Position numbers and translations under genes: made by a program. From Cranoglanis bouderius (taxonomy: Eukaryota; Chordata; Actinopteri; Siluriformes; Cranoglanididae): DNA of 64,000 nt. The DNA lies in contig CM042548.1 of NCBI GenBank assembly GCA_023630585.1, positions 14,921,027 through 14,985,026 on the forward strand, in the 5' to 3' direction. Within the stretch, counting starts at the first letter, position 1, and every line of letters begins with the position of its first letter. The notes beneath the pieces are model-generated. The model made no database searches and had not been told where the DNA came from. It saw only the letters and a list, made by a program, of their open reading frames with translations. This document shows, in pieces, positions 45,304 to 57,000 of the stretch.

Positions 45304-47249
45304 CTGTTGGGGGGGAAAATAGGTAGAACTTTTATAAAGACTTTTAATAAAATATAAAGTGGAAAATGTAAGAGGAAGTGCTACCTGCAGGTCCTAGGTC
45401 TTGTTTAATGATTTATAGATAAGGTCATGGGGGGAAAGGGTGTCATTGCGCATTTTATTGGTGTGTATGTGTTGTTGTTGTTGGTTTTTTCCAATTGTGG
45501 TGTATAAACTGGTGAACACTGACTCTAGTGATGTATCTTGTATACAAAGGTGGAAAGACCCTAATTTAGATACATACCAACATGATCACATGACTAAATG
45601 ATCACTGGCTGACCAAAACAGTTTTAGCAGGTAGACGTGAAAAGGGGGACAATTTCATCTTCTGTGCATGCACTTGTGAGTGGATAGTAATAAAACACAG
45701 GAAGCATTATCATTATAAAGAAAACAAGACATCATGAGTCATGACACAAGCTGCCAATGTTGAAAATATTTCCCTGAAACATGACAGGTACTGGTAACGT
45801 AATGACCACACGGAAGTGACACCAGGCTCCCCTAATTTCTGGGAAATAATAAAGCATTAATAAATGCTCTTCAGGCATCAGCAGGCTGTATTGTTTGCTA
45901 AGTAGCAACCGAGTCAATACAAGGAGTGAGCAATTCTCTCTCCACATGAAACATTGTGAAATCTTAGTTATTTACAAAATGAATGAGGCACTTTGCTGGT
46001 CACCAAACACAGCCCACCTTTAAATGAGTGTGAACACCACTTAATGAAGGTTGAGTGACTCCATTTAGACTGTTTCTTTTTTTTTGACTGCTAAACACAC
46101 CTCTGGGAAAAGACAAATAAGTGTAAAAAAACAACCAAGAATAAGAAATGAAAACACATTATGAAGCATACAAAGTAAAAAATTTTCCAAACCAAACATT
46201 GCCTCACAGCTTCATTTAATTTCAAACAGTGTTCATATAAGCTATAGTAATTAGCTAATAGATCAATTACCAGAGAAAAGTAGAATATTAGCTTGCTAAA
46301 GTTCTAGTTGGATTACTTTTCCAAAAACCACATCTCTCTATTTGCTTTCCAGTTATTGATAAAAATCTATCTAATATCATAATTATAGCAGTTACCAAGT
46401 AAAAAAAAAAACAACCTAATGCTAGCTGAGTTTCAATCTTTGCATGTGTACAACTTCACCATCCCTTGTTCCAAGATGCAAAATGACCAAAGATGCCATT
46501 TGATCATCTCTATCCTGATCTTTGGTTTATGAGTTTATGTTTAGCTGACTATTTTCAGTTCAAGTTCTATCAGAGCTGTACCACTTGGTGAGCAGTCACT
46601 GATTTAGCCCCTAAAATAATACTAATAAAGGCAGCAATAGGCTTTGGAAAGTCACCTTCATACATTAAATGATTAAAATGAACATTGTTTGCCCATAGTA
46701 TCCAATCCAGAATATTACCAAAGTACCAGAAATTCTTTTGATCATCATGAATTCACTTCAGCATCACCCTTTTTTTGCTCAATCCACTGCATTTCTCCGG
46801 AAGATTGAACATCTCAAAGTCATGGCCTACCACCACTCTTATGTCCGTGAAGGAAAGAGGACAAACTTATCAATCATAAAGCTTGGCTTCACCGCTTCTC
46901 TGGGCATTTCTAACACAGCCCATGTGACTGTAGGCCATCCATCTGAACAGACAGGGTGGCCCAGCGGGAACAGCAGGAACTCAGCCATCCAGCACTCCAA
47001 CATCCAACCAGGCAAGAAAACACAGCCCACGGCACTGTCAGGGGACAATTCAGTCAAACATTGTGGAATGAGATGTTTCATGAACAAGTCAGAAATCTCA
47101 CTTGGAATGTTCTCGGGGGGAATAATGACTTTACTACCAAAAATGTCCAAGTTGGGAAAAATGATACATTTGCAATACTATTAACACATTCACGCACATG
47201 AACACAACAATTACAAGGGGTTCTTCTGACAAGGAATGACAAAGTTGAC
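45304..47249. other. Non-coding, presumably upstream adck1 intron
   Basis: If the remaining 5' exons lie beyond the window, this is intronic. No exon, RNA gene or repeat family was recognised. Several 100-codon frames at 46738-47184 on both strands show no family resemblance. Confidence 0.4.
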
Positions 47250-47460
47250 CAAGCCTATCACGGGAATACTGGGCGTGATGCGGGAATAGAACCTGAATGG
47301 GACACCAGTCCATCGCAAGGTAGCATTCATACACTCATTCACATTTAGAGTAGCCAATCCACCTACTGGCATGTTGTTGGGTGGTGAGAGGAAACTATAA
47401 GACAAGGAGGAATCTGGAGCACCAGGGGGAGAACATGCAAAACTCCACAAATATAGTAGC
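47250..47460 (-). mobile_element. SINE-type dispersed repeat, middle part only
   Basis: Contains gggacaccagtccatcgcaa, then tttagagtagccaatccacc, then gagaacatgcaaaactccac. These are the body of the same teleost repeat whose head and tail are seen at 5469-5645 and 15130-15270. Head and tail are missing here. Confidence 0.7.
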
Positions 47461-47469
47461 CTAGATCTA

Positions 47470-47600
47470 ATCGGTAAGACTTTTAAATAGACAAACTGAT
47501 TAAGAGCAAACAGGTGAACACAATGAGTAAGAGACCAATGACAGGACAGGGGCAGACACAGGACCAAAACCAAAATAAAGACACATGAGAAATAAAGACA
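47470..47600 (-). mobile_element. Solo LTR relic (Gypsy-like family), minus strand
   Basis: On the minus strand it reads ttggttttggtcctgtgtct, then cctgtcattggtctcttact, then cattgtgttcacctgtttgc and tcagtttgtctatttaaaag. These are the blocks of the 7590 and 18025 LTRs, including the TATTTAAA promoter-like box. Confidence 0.55.
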
Positions 47601-50600
47601 AGTGCAAGAAGCATGCAGCATGGTTCTGAGAGCAGGAATGTGTGAAAATCATGAATCCCGATGCTGCTTTTGATGAGACAAAGATCCCCAAGAACCAGAA
47701 TATTTTTGTCACAGTATATGGTCCAATCAGAAAACAATCAAATCCCACTCCTGAATACCACTAGTTCCTGTCAGTCGCAATCTTGTGCAGTTACCAAAAA
47801 CCATATAGTTGCAACCTTTGGTACTGGACTGAGGGCCAAATTCCAGCTTTTTGGTGCCTAATATTTCATTACTAAATGTTGTAGTCATTGTGCACCCTAT
47901 AAATGATTTTAAGTTTGCCGACCTTGAGAATCTGATTATAGGATTATATGCAACACATTCACAAATTTGCACATGGGATTTTATCAGCACCTGTGATTGA
48001 TGTAATGCCAGTCAGTCTGGGTTTTCACTTCACATTGCCAGGTGAGCAGCATTGTTTGGCATTGAGACATAGGACTTGCCTCGCAAACTCATTGCAGTTG
48101 GAGAAGCTGTCAAACAGACTATACTACACTAGAATGCACTCATGAAAATGTGTCTGTCAAAGCATCACAAACTCAAGTGAGTGACGGAATTAAGCTTAGG
48201 CTTTTTCTGAGCACTTCACAAACCTCACCATGCTAAAACTTTTCCCACATCTCCAAAATACTTCCTATCCTATATTTGGTTATTATATTAAAAGAACCAG
48301 GGCAGGAATGCTGACCTTTTTGTGGCCTTTCGTATTTTTTATTAAATGTCACTACATCAGTGTGTGGTTGACTCGGTGGTCCAGACCAAATGTGGCAGAA
48401 TTAGTAACACAGCAACCTTAACCTTGCTGAGCATGACCTGCCTGATTATACCATCTGCTTTTTGATGGGCTGAAACTGGACTCTCCTGGGATGGACTCTG
48501 AAGTTCATTTATGCAGCATGGTGCAATTGCACCCAGGAAATTCCAGGAACCCTGCAGTTATGTGTCCTGAACCACTTAATTCCTCAAAAGGCTCCTTAGC
48601 CTCAGTATAAAAATGCCTTATGTAGCTGGATGATGGGCTACACAGTTCCTGTAGAGGTTCCTGGTTCCCATTACCACCATACTGCAGAAATAAGCTTTCT
48701 GCAACAAATAAATAGTAAAAGAATTTCCCGCCCATACAGCAGAGGCAATTCTTCTTGTTGTCTCAACATTCCCATAGCCATCCATGACATCCATAACCTG
48801 GGGTGGAAGGATAGCATTTCTGTCTATTGTGTATACAAAATAGGACAGCTACCACACTACTCCAAGCGTAGTCACCTGTCCTATGATGTTCGGCTACTCA
48901 CCAAGAAGATGTAGTGCCTGGTTCCCCTGTTTGAATCTCGCCAAAGTTATGGGATACTTAAAAGGTATTTGTTAAATCTGCACAGGTACTAAAAAGTCCA
49001 GACATTTGGCTGGAGGATCACAATGTGTAGTCTTTCTGAGGTTGACTAACAATTTACATACACACTCAGAAATAGAAAAGGGACTAAATTGTACTATTGC
49101 TTGGGTTGTATCTTCAGTATGAATCTTTCACCTGGAAAGGTAAATGTAGTGTAGCTTAGAAAGCTCATTTAAGGTACTCCTATTAAGTACTTAAATTAGT
49201 GTTAAATATTTTAATGCACAGGTACAAACAATGTTGGCTTTTGACCACCACGTTAACAACCAATGGTACAATTTTGTATCTTTTTTCATGTTTTAGTCGC
49301 TTTTCCAATTAGCTATTTGATATAATGCTTTTGATCTGCCCACAAGACCACACTATTTGTTGTTAATCTGAACTACTGATGGTATTCCCAGAGGTATATT
49401 ATCATACTGCCCACTCTGGCTGAATGCTGCAGTATAACACACACACCACGGACAGGTTAGGTGAACGCTGAAGTAGTATGATGGATAATCAGGCAGATGG
49501 CTCTGAATTTTAGTGGCTGGTTCCCACCTGCCTATGAAGGCCCTGCCCCGAAGGAACAGCCACACATTTTGACAGATGCTGTCTGATCCCAATGGCTTCC
49601 AGCTGGGAGGTACCCCTAGAGCACACATTTAGGCTCTCACCCCGTGCAGTTATGCAACTTCATGCGTAATGACCCAGAGGCTGAGCAGATTCACTCTCCT
49701 GCATCACTTACCTGTAGGATAAAATTAGCTCCTCTCTGCTTTGTGTTATTCATGGCAAGATTTGAGCTTCTCAGCAAGCATGGAATACTAATCAATTTCA
49801 AGCAAAGCTTAAATCAGACCATATGTTACTATAACAAATGAGTAACATGCAGCGTTGAAAGAGAGCTCAGGAGCAGCAATGCAGCCCCACATGGAGTCTC
49901 TCTGTTCTGAACATGCGTCCCTCCCCTCATGGGACTGGGGTAATGGAGGCAATTAGACAGTGGGGAGGTTAAGAAGGAATCCCTGGAGAGCTGTAGTCAT
50001 TAGTGAAGCCCGGTTCTGTGTCATATGCAATATGTTCGTCCTACAGAGAGACACAGAGACCAAGGCGGTCGCTTTTACATCGGCATGTTTGCAGAATAAC
50101 CGATACTGTTACTCCACAGTGACCTTCTGGGAAGTACACTGCAAGTCCAGGTCATGTCCCATCCACACACAAGTATAATCTTGATGTCTTGCCCTCCTTT
50201 CGTGAGTCATTTTGGTCTGTCTGTCTCAATGAACCAGTCCATCCTCTCTATAAATGATCTGATATTCTGAACTGCCTGCTTTTTTGCTTAGGCTTATCTA
50301 AAGCCACACTTGAAGGAGCAGCAATCTGTTGGTGTCTGTGATGACCTGATTACACAGTGTGACCTCTGAACCAACCGCTGGTGTACCAAGAGTAATCTAA
50401 GCTGAGATTGGGACTGCGGGAAGATTCAAACAGAGCTTGGTGCAAAATGTCGATGTTATATAAGTATTCTTGTCACGAGGACAAAATTGTTCTTATCACA
50501 TGGGGAGAAGTATTTAATCGGCTCTGGTCAGGTCAGGATATCACAGTAAATCTGAGTCTTCTGGCTCATATTTAGCATATGCCAGTGAACAAGATGGCTA

Positions 50601-53338
50601 TTTTTTTTTTTGGTTGTGCCAAGCAACAGTTAAAAAAAAAAAGAAAAGAGAAGCAAATTAGCAGCTACCAAAGAGCTACCAAATGTAAGGTTATGCAAGG
50701 TAAACGTAATGTAAATGTAAAATAATCACAAGCAGAAGCATATGTATGTCTTTCACTGGGAGAATTTTTTTCATGTTTGGCCCACTGCTTTATCTGAAAA
50801 GGCAGAAGGTATAGTTTTCAGGTTTCACTTGTATCATCATAGTCAGGGGTCAAAAAATTTAAAGCTTAGATGTTAGCTCATCTGCATTATTCATGCCAAC
50901 ATCTGAGGATGGACAACGGACAGTAAAATAAAGCATTGCATTCTGTGTGAGGATGCCATTGCAGAGACCATCGCAAGACCTTCTGTTAAAGAAATTCAGA
51001 CACCATGGAGAAAACAGCCATGGCCTTGACAAAGAGCTGAATCACTGTTGTCTGTTGTTGAGACATTCCAAACACGGAGATGACAATCCTGTGGGAGCTA
51101 TGGATTTCAGAGTGAATAATACACCCTTCTGACCAGGGATCATAGTAGCAGGTAAAGCATCTTCAAGGCCACCATAAACCATGAGTCACACAACGCTGGT
51201 GCATGAGGGAATTGATTTTACCTTGTTTTCTTTTAACAGTGTACAGCCCAGCTCACACTAATCCCATTCAGCTAATTGTGCAATAATTACCATTAATAAA
51301 AGGCCATCTTGTAATAAAGGTCCCGCAAGTGCTACACAAATGACTTCTTTTTTTTAATACCTCTCGTAAATTGGCTCTCCGCCAAGCTGCTCATTTCTAT
51401 TTCAAGTGAAAATATAACATACTGCGCCTGATTACGAGAAGCGAGAACATTAATTTGCCCTCAGTCTTGCCAAAGACAGCTCTCCAGGGGAAGGTGTTAG
51501 TCATTTATGTTTTATCTTCGGCATTCTACAAGTGTGTGAAGATCTGAGCCATGGGCTGGAGCTCTGGTCATGGGGTTTAACAGGGCACTCAACAGAGATG
51601 AGGCTAATGTGAAATGGGGGAAAGGGGGGGACGTGGCAGGGTTTCCAAGAGGTAAATGGGTTAAACATTCAAAAGACCTATGCAAGTGTCAGTCATTTTA
51701 AATTCGCATGTCGATTGGCTCTTCTGCTTTTGTTGGGGGGAAAAAAGATGACTTCTCTTTTTCTGTATTGTTGAATGATAATTCGTAGATGTGTACGCCA
51801 ATGTTAAATTGCATAGTTCCTACACAAAAAGGTTGGCAGGTCTGAGTATGGATTCTACAACCAGGGAAAAGAAACACCAGCTAAATAAGGACTAGTTTAC
51901 TTACAGCCAGGACAAAAGACAAAGACTTGTCAAGGTGATAGGGTCGATAACTGCATGATAGACTGTCAGGAAATAAATCATCCATGGTAGTCAGGGGATT
52001 ACGTGACATGTAATTACATGATTGTGGAACATATTCTGAAGCATAGAAAACATCTGGACTGACAGAGAAAGTCAAAGGTGGTATACTTGTGGCATACAGG
52101 GTACTTCAGGGGTAACAGATCCCCTAGGGATCCCCAAAAACCTATTTTTGGTTTTCATCAGAAAACTCATATCTTCATAAGTCGTCACTTGACTTGATAT
52201 ATTCATAATCTTCATCCAGATTTTTAAATTACATACAGTATATTTTACACTTCCTCCTTCATTGTTACAGTATTATTACTGATGTTCAATCTTAAAATGC
52301 CAACATTTGTTATAATTTTGATTGTTGTTGTCATGCCACCTTGGCAAAACTGCGTGTACCTGTGTGAAGCTTAATGTCATTTCTTTGTTAAGGAGAAACG
52401 TTAACTTTACCTTTCTGTTAATGTTGGGAAGAAAATACACATCATTTTATATCTGTATATTGTTTTCCGATGTATCTTATTCTCAGTAAAGAGCATAACC
52501 TTATAAGAAATACCGATTCCACCCAAAGGTGAGACCACCCACTTTTATCTCCATAAAATTAATTATTATATCCGATATTTATCACTTTCAGAAGAAAATA
52601 TTTGTCCAAATTGGCTTGAAGCCACAAAACTCTTTTTTAGCTTTATGTCATGCAAAAAAAAAGACACTGTACAGCTCAAGCTTTGTTCGCGTCCAAATCG
52701 GAGCATTTTTACATGTACCATTAAATGAGCATGGTACCAGACTGATACCTGATAACAATACTGTATCAATGCGTCCCTGCTTAGTACTCTGCAGTTATAA
52801 ATGAACAAACTGTGCATCGAGTTCTCAGTGTATTTCAATATTCCTTCATGAGATCTTGAGATAACCAGAAAAAAAAAAAACAGAAGTATCACTGAAATCT
52901 TCCACCAGCAATCAAAAAGGCGCGGTGAGTGTTATCACACAAACCCACACTGGCAGCTTAACACAGATGGGTGCTTTAAAAAGCAATTTGTGTGTAGCTT
53001 AACCTTGCCCTGTTCTCCCTGCCGCCAGCAGGCCTGGCTCTTTTCAGCCAATCCTCTTATGAATTGCACTGAGGATGACGTGTTAGCGGTTCATGCAGCC
53101 ATGACACTGGACAACAAGGCAGAGTGTCTCAAGGTGTTATCGATACTTTTTTTCCAAACAACGTAGGAAATGCGCTGATATTTGCAAAAAATCTGATTTC
53201 ATCAGATTTGAATACATACATTTACATGCACTGAAACTGATTGAAAAGCTACTTTTCCAGTAGTGAGGTTGTAATGTCACTATTTTTTAATGAACTCCAC
53301 GAAATTGTATTTTCTTTAAACACGCAATACGTATAATG
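47601..53338. other. Non-coding, nothing recognised
   Basis: About 5.7 kb with few microsatellites compared with the rest of the window. I tested for adck1 upstream exons and for transposon proteins and saw neither. The motif content at 48000-49000 is not obviously simple, so an old unrecognised element remains possible. Confidence 0.4.
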
Positions 53339-53540
53339 TAATCTGTTAGGTCGCGCAAAAAGCGCGACTTCAATTACCAGAACTCTCATCCACACACTCC
53401 ACACTACATTTCCCAGCAAGCTCGGCGGCCTACAAACATGGCCGCCAGGGACTACAACACCCAAGACACCCACACACTACCACGGTCACAATCACCCTCT
53501 TTCTAATCCCACGCACCTGTCTTCAATTTCACAAACACTC

Positions 53541-53547
53541 TATTTAA
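53541..53547 (+). promoter_or_regulatory. TATA-like box of the retrotransposon LTR
   Basis: TATTTAA. The predicted start about 30 bp downstream falls at 53570-53573, exactly where the 10 bases complementary to the primer-binding site begin. Confidence 0.7.
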
Positions 53548-53977
53548 GGACTTTTGTGTTACAGGTTGGACGCGAAGTATTGTTTGTTTTTCCCAAATCT
53601 TACCTTACTGAGCAACTGAATTCTGGACTGATTCTCACGGCATTGACCTTTAAGCTAAGTACCTTGGATTCCGACTTCCTCTCAAGCCCTCTTTCTATTT
53701 ACACATCTCGGTGATAAGTTTACGTGCACTTGTGTCTGATTTTCTGTTAGCGCTGGTTAGTTAGCACACTTTATGTAGTGACCACTATTTTGTTGAAGGT
53801 GTTTATTTCTGGATGCTGTTTTTCCGTTTTTCCTTTCTGTTGTTAAGTGTGTGTTTTTCTTCCTGCTAGCGCTAACGATTTTGAGAGTGTGTATAAACTT
53901 TACCACGATATCCCGCGAAGACTCGAAGCCTTCTAAAAGCCTTTTTGTTACCCTGTGTCCTTTCCACATGTGTGCTG

Positions 53978-53983
53978 AATAAA
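53978..53983 (+). terminator. Polyadenylation signal in the 5' LTR (also 58918-58923 in the 3' LTR)
   Basis: AATAAA, about 50 bp before the LTR end. The 3' LTR copy would terminate the retrotransposon transcript. Confidence 0.75.
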
Positions 53984-54037
53984 GTGACAAAGTTTTTGAC
54001 CGCAACTGTGTCCAGCCTACTTCTGGTGTTATAACAG

Positions 54038-54047
54038 AATACTTCGC
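54038..54047 (+). other. Primer-binding site, predicted self-priming type
   Basis: AATACTTCGC lies immediately after the LTR. It is not a match to a usual tRNA 3' end (no TGG start). Instead it is the exact reverse complement of GCGAAGTATT at 53572-53581, about 31 bp downstream of the TATA box. This is the arrangement described for Tf1/sushi-type elements, whose mRNA 5' end folds back to prime reverse transcription. Confidence 0.75.
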
Positions 54048-54053
54048 CTCGAC

Positions 54054-57000
54054 ATGGACGCAGCGGAGGAAATTCGTCAAGCAATCGCAGCCCACGGTCA
54101 AATTATCAACGCGCAACAACAACGCTTGGGAGAAATGGATCAGAATCTTCAACTTCTCTCTCAAGTCACGGCTACAGCAACGCAGCGCGCCGCGCTCACA
54201 TCCTTTTCCACACCTCGACTGCCTATGCCCGAACCCGATAAGTACAACGGTGACACTGGATTATGTAAGGGTTTCATCTTACAATGCTCCTTATACTTTG
54301 ACTGTTGTGGGGAAATGGGGGATCATGAGAAAGTGGCGCGATTCATCTCCTTATTAACAGGCAAGGCTTTAAAGTGGGCGGCGGCAGTAAGGGAACGAGG
54401 GGGAGAAACGGTTGCTTCCTATGACACCTTTGTCTCCATGTTCCGGCGGGTGTTTGACCACGCCCCCGATCACCAGGAAGTCGGGGAACGGCTCCTAACA
54501 CTGAGGCAAGGCTCACTTCGAGTGGCGGATTACGCGTTAGAATTCCGGACTATCGCTGCGGGTAGCGGCTGGAATGACGTGGCGTTAAAAGCTGTCTTCC
54601 GTCAGGGCCTTAATCCCGCCATAATCACTGAGATGGCCTGCCGCGATGAGCCTCTTAACCTAGATTCGTTGATTGATCTCGCCATTCGCCTCGATCAACT
54701 TCTCTACAGCCGTAGGCATTCATCTCAGCACCCTGAATCAACCCGACTCCCCGCTAGCGACGAACCCATGCAGATCGGCCATGCAAAACTGGACCCCGAC
54801 GAGAAAGAAAGGAGACGCCGAGAGAATCTATGTCTCTACTGTGGCCGCGCTGATCACTCTCTTCATTCCTGCCCTGTCCGCCCCACAAGCATAACTCCGA
54901 CGAGGGGCGGACAACGCACCCGTTCAACCCCGGTGAGTCAGATTCCTGATGTTACTTCATGTTCTTTTACTCTACCCGTCTACCTTGAACATTCAGGTGT
55001 CTGCACTCTTGTTACAGCCATGCTCGACTGCGGAGCAGCGGGTAACTTCATCGACGAGGAAATAGTGTGTCAGCTTGACCTAGACACTCGTCCCCTACCT
55101 CAACCGCTAAAGATTCAGGCCATCGACGGTACGCCCATCGGAAACATCACCCGCTACACACACACCCTGGGGCTTCGTGTCAGCGCTCACCACCACGAAG
55201 AATTATCCTTCTGGGTTATCAAGTCTACCCGATACCCCGTGGTCTTGGGCTTACCGTGGATGAGAAAACATAACCCTCACATCTCTTGGGCCAACCAGCA
55301 AATACTCAACTGGTCACCCTTCTGTCACCAACAATGCCTAAACACCCCATCACTCACTGTGGCAACTACATCCGTTGAAAGCCCTGAAAACGCACCCACC
55401 GTCTGTATACCCCACGAATATAGCGACCTCAAGGAGGTATTTAGTAAACTCAGGGCTAGCGGTCTTCCACCCCATCGTTCATATGACTGTTCCATAGACC
55501 TCCTGCCGGGTATGACTCCGCCACGTGGACATATATATCCCCTGTCCCAAGCAGAACATAAAGCTATGTCCGAATACATTCAGGAGGCTCTCCAACAGGG
55601 ATATATTCGTCACTCCACCTTCCCGGCAGCAGCCAGCTTCTTTTTCGTGGCCAAGAAGGGAGGGGGCCTTCGTCCTTGCATTGACTACCGAGGGCTCAAC
55701 CGCGCCTCGGTGAAATATCCCTACCCCCTTCCACTCGTCCCTTCCGCCTTAGAACAACTTCGTGAAGCCCGATATTTCACCAAATTGGACCTCCGTAGCG
55801 CGTACAACTTGGTGCGTATCCGGGAAGGGGATGAGTGGAAGACCGCCTTCAGCACAACAACAGGTCACTACGAATACCTCGTAATGCCGTATGGGCTAAC
55901 TAACGCGCCCTCAGTATTCCAATGCCTAATTAATGACGTGCTGAGGGACATGTTAGGAAAGTTCGTGGTGGCCTATATTGACGACATTTTGATTTACTCC
56001 CCCAACTACAAAATCCACGTATCTCAAGTACGCCAGGTTCTCACACGCCTACTGGAAAATGGACTCTATGTAAAGGCAGAAAAGTGTGAGTTCCACACTA
56101 ACACTACGACCTTCCTGGGTTACGTCATTAGCCCCGAGGGAGTGGCCATGGACAAAAGCAAGGTCACGGCGGTAACACAATGGCCCACTCCTACTACCAT
56201 CAAGGAGCTCCAAAGCTTCTTGGGTTTCGCCAACTTTTACAGACGCTTTATCCGGGGTTTTAGTTCGATTGCCCTACCCCTTACTTCTCTGTTGCGGGGC
56301 GGTCCTCGCCGTCTGGTTTGGAACCACGAAGCCGAGCAGGCATTTTCCAGACTCAAAGCGGCTTTCACCACGGCTCCTATCCTCAAGCACCCAGACCCTT
56401 CTCGTCCCTTCGTAGTAGAAGTAGATGCCTCTGAGGCAGGGGTGGGGGCCGTATTATCCCAACGTCTAGGGGAAAAACCAAAACTTCACCCCGTCGCCTT
56501 CTTTTTGAAAAAACTATCGCCGGCAGAACAGAATTATGACGTGGGAGATCGTGAACTGCTAGCGATAAAATTAGCTTTGGAGGAGTGGCGACACTGGCTA
56601 GAGGGGGCAGAACACCCGTTTACCGTTTTCACAGATCACAAGAATTTAGAATATCTGCACACAGCCAAACGACTAAACCCTCGCCAAGCACGTTGGTCCC
56701 TATTCTTCGCACGGTTTCAGTTTACCCTTTCTTATCGCCCCGGGTCTAAGAACCACAAGGCGGACGCCCTTTCCCGTCTCCACACTAGGGATTCACAACC
56801 TTCCAAACCCGACCACATCCTACCTCCCTCCTGTTTTGTCGGTAATGTGCACTGGGAATTCGACAGCTTACTTCACAAATTCCCACGTAAGTACGTACCG
56901 TCGGCTTGTCCTCCCACAAAATTGTTTGTCCCTCCTACCTATAGAACCCGATTAATAAGATGGGCTCACACGGTCCCCGGTACCGCTCACCCCGGTTCCC

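Larger units (their letters stand above)
53344..54037 (+). repeat. 5' long terminal repeat
   Basis: 694 bp, starting TGTTAGG and ending ATAACAG. It carries a perfect 7-bp stem with AAAAA loop at 53350-53368, a TATA-like box at 53541-53547, and an AATAAA polyadenylation signal at 53978-53983. U3, R and U5 can therefore be assigned, with R starting at about 53572. Confidence 0.97.

Noticed and set aside
46738..47184. 148-residue plus-strand and 103-residue minus-strand frames considered as exons
   Set aside because: No similarity to any family I know and no convincing splice sites; it is not an adck1 upstream exon.
49353..49730. Possible minus-strand exon ending at a CAG|GTAAGTG-like donor near 49711
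   Set aside because: The reading frames upstream of the donor contain stops and do not resemble the missing adck1 N-terminal region.
53757..54164. Minus-strand frames across the LTR (and the same at 58697-58945)
   Set aside because: They are duplicated only because the LTR is duplicated; no family resemblance.
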